Below are positions 1 to 10,999 of a stretch of DNA of 64,000 nucleotides, one piece after another. Within the stretch, counting starts at the first letter, position 1. Each line of letters starts with the position of its first letter. Where the stretch lies: positions 33,925,403 through 33,989,402 of the forward strand of contig NC_052138.2 of assembly GCF_016086655.4 (NCBI RefSeq), written 5' to 3'. Source of the DNA: Lepeophtheirus salmonis. Its lineage: Eukaryota; Arthropoda; Copepoda; Siphonostomatoida; Caligidae. The position numbers and the translations under genes were made by a program. The notes beneath the pieces were generated by a model. That model ran no database searches and was not told the DNA's origin. It was given only the letters and a program-made list of their open reading frames with translations.

Positions 1-46
1 ACCCCTTGGGTTGGTCGTGTTCCCGGGAGTTGTGTGGGATGGTTAA

Positions 47-289
47 AAACCACCGCCAAGGCATCACATACAGCCTAGGAAGAGCGGTTCCTTAGATGTA
101 CTTCATGGATTGGTTGTAGTTTTTAAGGATCCAGTGATACCTCTAAGTGCCCAAGTGCCCCGAGCAATCCAAGGACTTGGAATTATTTTTTTTACAGTAT
201 TAAAGGGATTACTTGGCTGTATTAATAAGCTGCGGTTTTTAGCAGTCCCACTCTACCCCCGGACCAATCCGAGGACAGAGGGTATTTAA
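47..289 (+). other. GC-richer open frame of 80 codons without ATG, unrecognised
   Basis: The first 300 bases are clearly richer in G and C than the AT-rich sequence that follows. One plus-strand frame stays open from 47 to a TAA at 287-289, about 80 codons, with no in-frame ATG. It is hydrophobic in the middle and ends in an Arg- and Pro-containing stretch (NPRTEGI). I recognise no family. It could be the 3' part of an exon or of a transposable element that begins outside the window. Composition is the main argument for it being more than chance. Confidence 0.25.
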
Positions 290-437
290 CCATATTTTAA
301 GATGCTCCAAGCTATTTATTCCTCCACCGAGTACTTCTCTTATATTGCAATAATAGTACTCATACTAAAAGGTAATATGTAATGTGTTCATCATATGGCA
401 TAATGTGTTGTTCATCATGAAATTTGAACAAAAGAAG

Positions 438-500
438 GGTAATTTTCCTAACTGGCAATTTTCCTCCATGCCAATTTTCCCCTGGGCAGTTTTCCTAGTA
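438..500. repeat. Minisatellite, four units of about 16 bp
   Basis: Four consecutive units share the core GGCAATTTTCC and begin at 438, 454, 470 and 485. Unit lengths are 16, 16, 15 and 16 bp. The last unit has G for A inside the core (GGCAGTTTTCC). The units differ mainly in the four bases after the core. No function is implied. Confidence 0.7.
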
Positions 501-947
501 CCGTGAATTTCATAAACAAATGTAGCAAACTAAAACATAATTAATCATTTTCCATAATGAATTTCACTGATCCCTAATGGTCACTCCATCTTATCATTCT
601 TTAATACAGATAAAAAAATATTTAATGATATTATTATATTGATGGTCCAATATTTATAATTCATTATTATTTTCAATATAGTTTCAATGCATAAAATATA
701 TTTATATATATATACTATATATTGTTAATTTCAAGTTAATTAATTGCATTAATAGTGCAAATATGGTTAAAAAAACACGATTTTAGTGAAAACAAATTAA
801 TGATAAGTATGTAGGGACTTTGTTACATCACAAAATAAAAAAATACCCATTTTTTTGTATCTTGTTGTCAGTGGTCAATTCCCTTGTCTTACTTGATACG
901 TCATGGATATTTCATATGTATTTTTTGATAAATAAATAAAGTAATAA

Positions 948-953
948 TTTATT
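948..953 (-). promoter_or_regulatory. Possible poly(A) signal AATAAA
   Basis: AATAAA on the minus strand, 86 bases past the stop of the candidate terminal exon at 1039-1255. The hexamer is common by chance in DNA this rich in A and T, so it supports the exon only because of its position. Confidence 0.35.
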
Positions 954-1038
954 CTATACTTATGCTACGTTTCCAAAAGAACAGGACTACAATTTCTTGT
1001 TGATCCATCGTCGTATATAAATGTGAGTGGGCATTTTA

Positions 1039-1255
1039 TCATTTATTTTCGAGGCAACCAAAGAAAGATACTTCTAACTTGATCATCCATCCCAAGAGAT
1101 GTTCGAATTCGTATTCCGAATTCCACAAGGGACGACTGGAGGATAATTCATACGCGGAAAACTGCAAGACCTCATAAGGGAGTAGATACGACTCCTTGCT
1201 TAGGAATGAGATACCAGAATCAACACAATGAAGGAAGTCATTCACGATGAGTAGA
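1039..1255 (-). CDS. Candidate terminal exon of an unknown gene
   Basis: On the minus strand an AG at 1256-1257, preceded by a T-rich tract, opens a frame of about 71 codons that ends at a TGA (1039-1041). Base composition is well above the AT-rich surroundings. The peptide includes the string LPYEVLQFSAYELSSS and an aromatic-rich C-terminus. I do not recognise the family. A possible AATAAA poly(A) signal lies about 90 bases downstream at 948-953, so this reads as the last coding exon of a gene whose earlier exons would lie to the right; I could not find them. The frame could instead begin at the GTG at 1243-1245, but an acceptor is more natural here. Confidence 0.4.
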
Positions 1256-1259
1256 CTAT

Positions 1260-4200
1260 TTTAATATTTCAAAATAAGAACACAATCAAACAATACAAAA
1301 TGGAAAAAAATCCTTGGAAATGCATTTTTTTTTTAAATTGATCTTTTCTTAAATTATACATTAAATATTTTTCTATAATATATAAACTATGATATTTCTT
1401 ATCACTAAACATTATAAGGGTCTAAAAAAAATTGGCATTGTTCATCATTTTTCAGCCTACAAATTGAAATATATCGAGTTCAGACAAAATATATAAAAAA
1501 ATTAAGACACTAAATATTTATAAAAAATACTTATCTATATGTTTTATTAATCCTACTTATAATTTCCTGATTGTTTTAATTGTGAAAAATGACTCTGAGC
1601 AATAATACTCCCAAATTACTATAATTCCAGATATTACAGAGTTCAGATGAATGAGAGAGAAAATCAGATTAATTTTAGATTCTGTGCTCATTGATAAATT
1701 ATTATTGTCTTCAATTCATTTGTACAAAATGATTGTTCCCCTGTGTTATAAGTATAATTTTAATATTATTAAATAATTAAATGTAATTCATTTCAAAAAT
1801 TGTGGATTTCTAATATGACAATAATAATCTTGGAGCACTTTGGAGGTAAATAACAGGTGGTATGATTTACTTATTTAACTCCATACCAAAATACTTTTTA
1901 AGTTTATTTTCTAATGAAAGGTTGCGTTAAAATATAAGTAACGACGTGCACAGTTGTGTATATTAATGCAGATTATTATTTATAAAAAAAATAATTTTAA
2001 TCAACTTTTCTTTGAGATATTGAATGAAAGCTTATTTTGAGGAATATGTGTCATTTTTTGTAATAATGTAGTTAGCTTTTCTTTTTGTTTTTTGTTGCAA
2101 TATAAATCATTTAAATTATTTGTTATTTGTCAAACTGTTGATATAATTTTTTCAAATCTAAATTTTTATCTAAAAAATTGAGCTTTTGTAATTTTTAGTA
2201 CCATTGCAATTTTTCTCGTTTTGTATATTATTTTATCTATTTGTTTATATATTTATACTTGTTATAAAGACTGTTTGTAATATATATTTGATTAATACAA
2301 GGTCTACTATGAGTAAAAGTACATTATTCAACATCCTAAAAAGGTTTTGTTATCAATTATTCAACAACTTTTATAAATATACGACACCAGTTATAGAAGC
2401 AACATTTAGTAGGTCCTACTCAAATGTAATTTGTGAAAAAACTAAGTAGAAGTAAAGTATCAAAACAGATTAAAATAATTGTAGGGGTATGTAAAGATGA
2501 ATTTTGGCTTATTTGAGTCAGAATACCTATGGATAATAGAACCAAAAAACAACAAAAAAAATGTTGCAACCTTCCTGATTTTACACTTTTATCTAAAAAA
2601 TCATTTAAATAATGTAATATTTCTGGTGTTTTTATAAACATGCAACCTTTAACTAGTCAAAATATATATTCTAATCTCTTATGTAAATATCTACTTTTTA
2701 AAAGTGCCTTTTCATAAATAAAAAAACTGTTTATATCACTTCAGAAATTTAAACACTCATAAAACATGTAAGAAAATTGTGTCCTAAAGTATTTTTATTT
2801 AAGTATCAGGATTGAAAAACAATAGAAGATGACTATTTTTAAGAAAAATCTTGTGGAGGCCCTTGTTCATTCTTAAATAGAAAAGGAAAGACAAAAATGT
2901 GAGGAAACTATTCATTGATGTACATCAATATTTATTTTATAAATTTACTTGTCATAAGAGGATCTATGCGTCAAAAGCAGGTCAATCTTTCTTTCAATGT
3001 AAATTTTTTAAAAATGACGTAAATAACGCAAAGATTTTTTATTTATAGCCACGCAACCTTCATTTTAATAAACTTTCGAGTTTTTGCCTCTTTTAATGGG
3101 TTACTTTTTAACCCGTTATTTCTATAAATTAACATATGATATAGATAATTTTGTAGCATTATTATGATGCAGTATGAAATGGTAGAAGTTAAATAATTTA
3201 AAATTTGGATTTATGATTTAACATATAAAAAAAAATCAGCTTTTTCTCTGTTTAAATATAAATATGTTCTACATTATTATATGACAGAGTTTATGAATTT
3301 TAAAAAAGTATGACGTCTAAATTTATGGTTGAACTTATTCCTTACTTCAAAGTTTGTGCTGTAAATTATATTTAAAAAATAGGGCCTCTTCGTAATATCT
3401 AAATTATCCTTTTTTTTCATTTTTAAGTATTTTTTCATTAAAGTATCTGGGTTGAAAAATTATCGACTATAGAATATATACATACGTATTATTTATCTAT
3501 ACGTTTTGCAAAATTAATAAAAAATATATTGAGAGTTTTTATATGACGTCAGTATTGTTGCGCATGTTGATGTCGACAATTTTTGGGGCCTAAAGAACCA
3601 AGTATTATATGAAAGGAAACTTTTTTTCCCTTCATATTTAGGAAAAAAGTAAAGTTTTGGATGCCCAAATGAAATCAAAAAATATTAGAAAATTAACCTT
3701 ACTGTTTATAAAAATCTATTGCCTAGTTTGATTTTATTTCTGACATACAATATATTAAGTTATGATAATATATCGTTATGCAATCTTATTACTAAATTGC
3801 AGATAATATTAAGTAAAACAATGGTAATAATAATATTTTTTTCTCTAATATTCTACATTTCTTGTCCCTAATCTATTTGCAAAAGAATATTTTATCTAGT
3901 AAAAATAACACCCAAATTTGGTACCTCCTTCAATTATGATCAATATATGACGTCAATGAAAACACTCTATATAATGATTTATTCTTTTCAAACACATAAT
4001 AAAGGTATCATACATTTTTTTATGTAAAAAATCGAACTTGTATTAAGTGGGAAGTCAAGGGAAAACTGCGAAGGACATTACATAATTCAATTGACCTCTT
4101 ACACCAGGTTTTGGTATTTTGAAACAATTTAAAAGTTGAAAATACTGGATAAAAGAATGTACTAAAGAATAAAAGTTACTTCTAGACTGTAATATAATAA

Positions 4201-5600
4201 CATTTATTTACTGATGAAGATTTAGGAAAATTCATAATTTTGGGGAAAAAATCATTCGTGTGCATGCATTCAAATTTTATTTATTAACTTGTCAAGAGAG
4301 GGTCTTTAAGGCTATATCGAGTTTCCACTTCTTTGTTTTGTACTAAGAAGCCTATGTAAGTGTAAGAACATGAGCATTTAAATTATATTCATCTATATTT
4401 TTTATTTTATGAAATTATGGAGAGAGGCATGCTTAAATTAAATGACCGTTAACCACGTCTGACAGCATTTCTTACAAGTAAACAAAATTTTAATTGTTCA
4501 TAAATTCTTTAAATTCCATATTCAATTATTGTTGTACATGACAAGCTAATCTCAAATCTTTAATCTTTTTTGGGTACAAAATATGGTTTTGCAAAATTTT
4601 CAATTTGAAATATTTAAGTATATGTACAATTTGTAAGCTTTTTTGTATAAAAAAATCAACAATTCACATAAACGTTAGGTTTTTATTTGTGAAAGTTTAT
4701 TTTAAATTCAAATATATATTTATATTTAACATACTATTTTTCCCTTTTTAGAAAATACAATTTAATGGTTCAAATAAAACCACCACATATTACGAGTTTT
4801 GTATAAAAATAAATTTGAAATTAAATTAAGAAAAGTTTCATTGATAAAAGAGTTAATTTGATGAAATTTTCAGGTTTTGGAATAATAATATTTAATATAT
4901 ATAAAGAGAAATAAAATATATACAAATATTGTCAGATAACCAATGAAGTTGTATATACTACGTAGTCAACTTCTTATTGATTATTTCATCAATCAAATTG
5001 AAACTAGTTAATAATGCTGATTAACTATACATTTGCATTAAATACACTTTAGTAAATGAAATCCTTATTTGTTACGCTTTCAAATTTGTTTCATAAGCGT
5101 AAAACAATTGTAACCTCAAAATTGAATTCCTTTTCAATCAGAACCCTTGAAATATGTCAGTTTTTAACCTTTTAATTGCATTTTCTCAGGATTGGATGTT
5201 TTTATTATCAAATTTAACGACAATTTAAAATAAATATTAAATTTTATTAGACAAAAACTAAGTTTGACCTTGATTATTTTTTGGCTTCTCATAAACTGGC
5301 CTGAACCTATAAAAAGCAGAACATTCCATATAAAAATTCATCTAAATCAGTTTTAATACACAACTCACAACTACAGATTTGTAATCAGCTAGTCAAGTAC
5401 TACTTAAATTGAATATGATAATAAAAATATTTGGTGTGGATTTTTGTTATTTGTACTGTTGGTAATCCCAAAAGGCTACAGTTTTGTTGCTGGCATTCTG
5501 AATAGTGTTATATATTTTCTTAAGCTGTTCTTACTATTCTTCCATTCTTGAGGATGTAAAATCTAAGTAAAAAGTTTACTCACGAATCTCTGTGCGTATG
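1260..5600. other. AT-rich intergenic or intronic stretch, no gene seen
   Basis: Very AT-rich on both strands with many A and T runs. Open frames at 2204-2449 (+) and 2420-2641 (-) overlap each other, are rich in Phe, Ile, Lys and Asn, and have no splice or composition support. I see no transposase motif and no repeat that can be tied to another place in the window. Confidence 0.6.
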
Positions 5601-5609
5601 AACAACAGG

Positions 5610-5830
5610 GAGTAACACTGTGGATTTTTTGCAGAATTATAAGAGTTAGTTCCTGATAAGTTAGAGTAGAATTGAAGGTCGAAAACGGAGTAAACATGTT
5701 TATGTTCTTGCTTGACATAGAGAAGGACTTAAGTGTATTTCCTTTATCTCACAACTGCTTGCAGCTAATTAAGTGAAAGTCATAACATCTAAGCTATCTC
5801 CTTTCAAACATTCATCAAATTGTCACAGTT
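5610..5830 (-). repeat. SINE-like dispersed repeat, copy 1 of 5 (diverged)
   Basis: Read on the minus strand this shares its body with the copies at 18.9, 29.8, 37.4 and 59.1 kb. On the plus strand the recognisable blocks are AGTAACACTGTGGATTT, then AGAGTAGAATTGAAGGTCGA, and finally CTATCTCCTTTCAAACATTC, in the same order and at similar spacing as in the 29.8 kb copy. It is the most worn of the five. The copy lies just left of the Tc1 element. Confidence 0.5.
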
Positions 5831-6006
5831 ACCATGTTAATTGTCGGGATTTTTTTACGTACCGAAATTTGTAAGGGCTTACATCTGTAATTATTAACTT
5901 TCATACGTTAAAGTCAGAATAATTTGCCTCACACACTTATGCTATCCTAAAAACCCTCAGGGAAATAAATAAGTCCTCGACACTACAAATACATAATTAT
6001 AATGTT

Positions 6007-7375
6007 AAGAACGGAATTATTTGCCCCCTGAAAGTTTTTGGTGTTTTTGGAATATCTTTGAGTAGATAATTGTAATTTATTTATTAAATAATTTATAAAA
6101 TTTCTTATGAAATAATTCGACATAATATCAAAATTTTGCTTGCTTCATTAGGAAATTTTTAATTTTTTTCCAAAGAGTATTATATAAAATTATTCGCCTC
6201 TTCTTAAACATAAAATAAAAAAAGTAAAATAAAATAAATAATTGTTATTTTAGGTTCTAAAACCTTCATTAAAGAGGAAGAGAGTAATTGGATGATTTGA
6301 AATATTCTAAAACTTTATTTGGCCTATAAAAGGAGTGTCATCTGAAGCAAATAATATCACTCTAATCACAGGCCACTTATATTATGGGAAAATCCAAGGA
6401 ACTTAATTTGGTTTAAGGACAGGATAGTTGAGACCCACAAATATTAGCAGGGGTACAAGTCCATTTCAAAACGATTTAATCTTCCCATAAGCACTTGCGG
6501 AATCATTTTTGATGAAAAGGCTGTGGTGCCAAGTCCAAGATCTCTGCAAAAATAAAATCAATATAGTCAGGGATATCACCAATAATCCTAGTAAGATATC
6601 AAAAGTCATTTTACAAGAATTGGGAGATTTAGATGTCATAGTCATTCGAAAAACTTTAAAGGGCACCTTACACAAAAATAGATTAAGAGGTTGTCGTCCA
6701 AGAAAGACACCATTATTCAGAACCAGACATGTCAAGGGTCACTTGAAGTATGCCAAAGAATACACAAAGAAAGGATGTTGACTATTCTTTGGTCAGATGA
6801 GACCAAACTTGAGTTGTTTGGTCATTGTGATGTAGCACTTTCTTTGGTGCAAAAAGAATAAAGTATACAGAACATAGAACACTTTGCCTACTGTAAAGCA
6901 TAGTGGGGGTAACCTTTTGCTATGGGGATGCTTATCTGCCAATGGGCTTGGCAATCTTGTTGGAGTACATGGGACCATGAAGACGAAGATTTACATTAAT
7001 ATTATAGCCAACAATCTAAAGGGCATTGCAACAAAACATATACTTGGCCCACATTGTTTATTCCCACAAGACATTGATCCAAAACATAAGTCTAAAATGA
7101 TAAAAAACGGGTTCTGGATTGAGCAGCAAATAATCAAGAAAGATATTTAACCCAATTGAAAACTTGTGGAGAGAATTGAAGTTGCGTGTCCATGCTAGGA
7201 GTCTCAAAAATATAAAAGAACTGGAAACATTTTCCAAGGAGGAATGGTCCAAAATGTTCTATGAATACATGCACAAATCTGGTGCTTCAATAGAAAGAGA
7301 CTGAACTCTATGCTCCCCAAAATCGAGTATACAATTGATTATTAATATATTAAGGGGCGAATTTGTCTGTGCACT
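6007..7375 (+). mobile_element. Tc1-like DNA transposon, decayed
   Basis: The element spans a transposase remnant and worn inverted ends. Near the left end is a block with ATTATTTGCCCCCT (6016-6029). Near the right end, read on the minus strand, is CAGACAAATTCGCCCCTTAA (7351-7370). Related blocks containing AATTTGCCTC or TATTCGCCTC also occur at about 5,921 and 6,191, which may be internal transposase-binding repeats or chance. The length of about 1.37 kb fits a Tc1-family element. I could not identify an intact TA-flanked terminus, so the boundaries are approximate. Movement by this copy is excluded by its broken transposase. Confidence 0.75.
6384..7304 (+). pseudogene. Tc1-family transposase pseudogene
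   Basis: The family excises and inserts DNA using a DDE active site. The copy begins with MGKSKEL at 6384, a start typical of Tc1 transposases. It continues with the helix-turn-helix part containing RKTLKG and LRGCRPRKTPLF (about 6,640-6,720). ILWSDETKLELFG at 6784-6822 carries the first catalytic Asp, PTVKHSGGNLLLWGC follows at about 6,887, then QDIDPKHKSK with the second Asp at 7070-7072, and PIENLWRELK with the catalytic Glu at 7158-7160. The remnant ends at a TGA near 7304. At least three frame changes and several stops break it. The segment before PIENLW is too short compared with the family, so a small deletion there is likely. Confidence 0.88.
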
Positions 7376-7379
7376 GCAT

Positions 7380-8800
7380 TTTTCTTTTTTCATATTTAAA
7401 TTCTGATACATATATTATTATAGCTTATCCAGGATTAATAGCCAATTACTTTTCCAAGATACTGAGATGTCTTAATAGTTTCACAAGACTTATTTTTAAT
7501 TGAAATTATGAAGAAAAATCATCATTTTTTTGAATAATGAATAATTTCGTTCTGTACTGTAGCTTTTTTTCCGTCAGGAATATATTTATCATTACATGTA
7601 AGGAATAATAAAACTACTTGAAAGAGAGGGGAAATATCGCGCTTACACACATACGCTGGCTTTCTCTTTTCGTGTAACTACAAAAATGATAAATGACTAC
7701 TAAGATTTATGAACATTGATTGATAAATTTATCCGACTCTAAAATATGTCTCACGATCTTAAATTAATCAATTTAATTACTAATCCTAAATTATGTTCAT
7801 CCCTTAACTTAACCATTTTATTTTATACCCAGATAATTTAAAAATTATTTATATTACTTTCGACATTCATTTAGAATATTTTCTTACATTAGTTTAAATA
7901 TAGTTTTTATTTTGTTGCTAATGATAAAAATATCATCTGTGAAGTAAAATCATGTGTTAGATCAAATGCAGTTTGGCAATGTTTATGTCGTTGTTCTGAT
8001 AATTGCAAATATTTTATTTTCAGCATGCAATGAAAAATTCTTCATTGCAATTTTGAAAAGTTTATCGACAATATTAGGAAAATAGATAAAGAAACAGTGA
8101 CCAGATTTGTAAGTTGTTGATAGCATTTTTCAGGAAATTGGATAAAATACAAGAAAAATACTCTATTACTCTTAACTATAAAAAACTATCTTAATACCCT
8201 CAACTAAAAGTAAAGTTATTCTAGAAAATTACTACACTTAGTGTAAACAGGTATGTCGACGTTAAAATAATCTTTGATCATTACACAAAGACTTGAACAT
8301 ATCTCACTTCTACATAAGTTTATTTTATTTATTAAAGAACTTCATTACTAATTGACGGAATTATGATAACTTTTATAACTAACTGTAGTTGAGTATTTAC
8401 TTTTATTATTTGACTTCATTTAAGGTATTATTGTAGTTATATATTTTGAGAGATGTGCGGACATGATTTTGGAAATTATTTTTTTTTCGGCTTTGTATGG
8501 ATCGATTTGAACGAGTTGAATTGCGTCAAATAAGGAGATTATTTACGTTTAATATTTGTTGAATGAGGTTTTTTCACTGAAGTACAACAAATTTATTGAA
8601 TAAATTACTTTTGTTGGTAAATGCATCACTGATTGATAAACGATGCGGAATCCAAATATAGTTTGTTTGTTTTTTTCAATAACTATCTTCAATTGATGCA
8701 TGTTTTATGCTTAATATTACTTGGTAAGTTTTATAAGTTTGCGTATATAAGTGTGATGATTACATCCACATAGATTATGGGCGCAGGATTTTCTAAATAC
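7380..8800. other. AT-rich stretch, nothing recognised
   Basis: No coding signal, repeat copy or transposon motif could be supported on either strand. Confidence 0.5.
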
Positions 8801-8810
8801 TGTGTTATTG

Positions 8811-9008
8811 TCAACAGACAATGCCTAATAAATCTACTGTTAAGTTTTCCACTGGTAGGAAGACAGTATTCAGCATATATGTATATGTTCCAAAAGATGA
8901 TTTGATCATGGGGGTGATAATAGTATTAGATGTTTGCTTATTAGTAGTTCCAATAAAGTTTTCTCTCACAAACTCTTCTCTTTGGGCCGAATAAATCTCG
9001 TCAATCAT
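8811..9008 (-). CDS. Unrecognised open frame, possible exon or element remnant
   Basis: A 65-codon minus-strand frame with mixed composition, starting MIDEIYSAQREEFVREN. Its base composition is more gene-like than the flanks. I see no convincing splice site, signal peptide or family motif. It lies 300 bases downstream of another minus-strand open frame (9307-9654), and the two may be parts of one decayed gene or retroelement. Confidence 0.2.
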   Translation of the reverse strand: MIDEIYSAQREEFVRENFIGTTNKQTSNTIITPMIKSSFGTYTYMLNTVFLPVENLTVDLLGIVC

Positions 9009-9306
9009 TAGTGTTACATTTTATCCTCTGTTTTTCAAGCCTCTAATTCGTACTTTTAAGTACCTAGTCATGAATGAAGGTAATTATTTTCTCCTCTAAT
9101 CACACGGCATTCAGTCCCTAGATATTTGGGGCACGAAAGTGACAGATCATAGGATGTATATACGTGCTCGTTGAGACTGGAACTGACATTGTTTTATATC
9201 AAAGCAATAGAAAGGAGTGTAGAAGAATATTTCCTAACTTTATGTAGTTTGAAGAGAGGAGAAATTTGCTCCATTATAAATGAGAGCATAGAAGATTGAA
9301 TTTGGT

Positions 9307-9654
9307 CTAACTCTGGCCAGCTGGAAAATAAAGAAACTGTTCACACATGTTGTCTAATGTATCTTTCTCTGTCTGGCCATCTGTGGAACCCAGATAAGCT
9401 GCAATGTTGATGGCTTTAGTGACGGAGTTAATTTTATTGTCTGAATTTATGAAGTTTGATAGTCTTCTTCTACCTCCAGGCAAGCTACAATGTCTAACCC
9501 TTTTGTGTCTGAATGTATGATTTTTACAAATACAAGTTTTGGAGTTTAAAGCAAAAAGAACCCAAAGGGCAAGGATCCTAAAAAGATTTTGTACACATTC
9601 AGTTTGATGAAATTGAGTGTGATATCTATAATCACAGCTAATATTATATTACAA
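9307..9654 (-). pseudogene. Open frame of about 115 codons without ATG, possible LINE remnant
   Basis: This is one of the longest stop-free stretches in the window, ending at a TAG (9307-9309). The early part contains TECVQNLFRILAL, which resembles the Glu-x-Val-Gln...Phe-x-Arg block found after the reverse transcriptase domain in several LINE clades. The later part, LSNFINSDNKINSVTKA, instead resembles the LPYLIDGD...QSNAI segment of mu-class glutathione S-transferases. Neither match is strong and they imply different origins. An overlapping frame also looks coding in places, so a frameshift is possible. I call it a remnant and leave the family open. Confidence 0.3.
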
Positions 9655-9659
9655 GCAAG

Positions 9660-10560
9660 GCATATGTATACCTAAAATTGAAAAAAAAGAAGAATTAGAA
9701 AAGCAAATATAAGAGTTAAATGTGAACAAATTTATCAAATCTTTATTAAAAACTACAAAATTTACAATTAATAATTTGAAAATATATTTTTACAATAAGA
9801 AATTCAGGAATTTCAGGAGATATTCAAAAGTTTCCGTCATAAAATATATTTTAAACAGATTTAAAGTATTTAAAAAAAATGAGCTACAGATAATCTCAGT
9901 TCAGTAAAAATGGTTTAAAGGACACAAAGCAAAATATGAGCCGTGTCAGAGATATACAAGAAATATTCATGGTATTGGGGAGAATTACTTGCATCTTCAT
10001 TGGAATGATTTTCTATTGTCTTGAACTTACTAGCTGTTTGCATCCTGTTGGTATCTAGTCAATTGTATCTCTTGGCATGGACCTAAGACATTTTGTTAAG
10101 TTTTGGGCGTCTCTTATTAGAAATCTATGAAAGTTCACATCCGGATCCTTTGAAATGCCGTCATAGCCTTTGCTTGCATACAGGAGTAAAACATTCTACA
10201 CCGTGATTAATTATTCATTAAATTATAACAAAACAAATTGATAAACTACTTTCCTTTGTTATCATTTATAAAATAAAGGAGAATGACAGCCTCTGTGTGT
10301 GTAGAGAAAGTGTGTGCAATTTTAAAATGCACTTCCCGTTGTTTTAGTATTTTTTGTTACAAATTTATTGCCATAGTTTTTTTAAGTACCAGCTTTACAT
10401 TTAAAAAGTATCGATAAAAAGAAAAATCATACAAAAAATTAATGAACCATGTTAAAAAAAGTAAATAATAACGTTGTACCTTAATAATAATATATTAATC
10501 AAAACATTAACCGAAGCAATGTTGGATTATCCACAACAATTATCTTATTAATAGGTTTTA
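9660..10560. other. AT-rich stretch, nothing recognised
   Basis: The frame at 9722-9907 (+) is mostly Lys, Phe, Ile and Asn, as expected by chance in poly(A)-rich DNA. No repeat or motif was seen. Confidence 0.45.
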
Positions 10561-10736
10561 TACGCGTGAGTATTGTAATAAAGTTAGAATATTATGTTAA
10601 AACTAAAAGTACGTTTTCTTCATGTATAAAACTAAATAGATCATTCTTTAATCGTATCTATATCAGGTCATACTCGACTCATCTGAGGCCTTCTTTTGGA
10701 GCTCCCTCGTTGCTGTCAGAAATCCTTTGTTTATAT

Positions 10737-10988
10737 TCATTCGCCATCGTCTCGACTACCATCAAAAATGTATTTATTTTCTAATGTACACCTCCCATCA
10801 TTTACTATTACCACAGGCCTTATATGAGACTCTGATAATTTTTTACCAATAAATGCCTCAACGCCGTTCTTTAGTAAAATAATGTGTGTTTTTATGTATC
10901 TATTCTCTTCGAAAGTGCCAACAGTCTTTTTATTATTTTCTCTGTGAAAGATTCCAATGCAGAAATGCATCAACTTGCTTGACTATAT
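10737..10988 (-). CDS. Candidate exon of an unknown gene
   Basis: A minus-strand frame opens after an AG at 10,989-10,990 (sequence AAACTGAAATATAG) and runs 84 codons to a TGA at 10,737-10,739. Composition is above background. The peptide is soluble-looking with charged stretches, for example GTFEENRYIKTH and SHIRPVVIVNDGR. A second frame overlaps its end and runs 24 codons from an ATG near 10,745, so one or the other may be chance. No family is recognised, and I see no AATAAA close to the stop. Confidence 0.28.
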
Positions 10989-10999
10989 TTCAGTTTTTG

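Noticed and set aside
2204..2641. Two overlapping hydrophobic frames on opposite strands
   Set aside because: AT-rich composition, rich in Phe, Ile, Leu and Asn, no splice or family support; cannot both be genes.
6466..6735. 89-codon minus-strand frame
   Set aside because: Antisense to the Tc1 transposase, whose motifs are clear on the plus strand.
9307..9486. Mu-class glutathione S-transferase exon
   Set aside because: The resemblance covers about 25 residues only and lacks the catalytic N-terminal part; the upstream frame looks more like a LINE. Kept only as an alternative.
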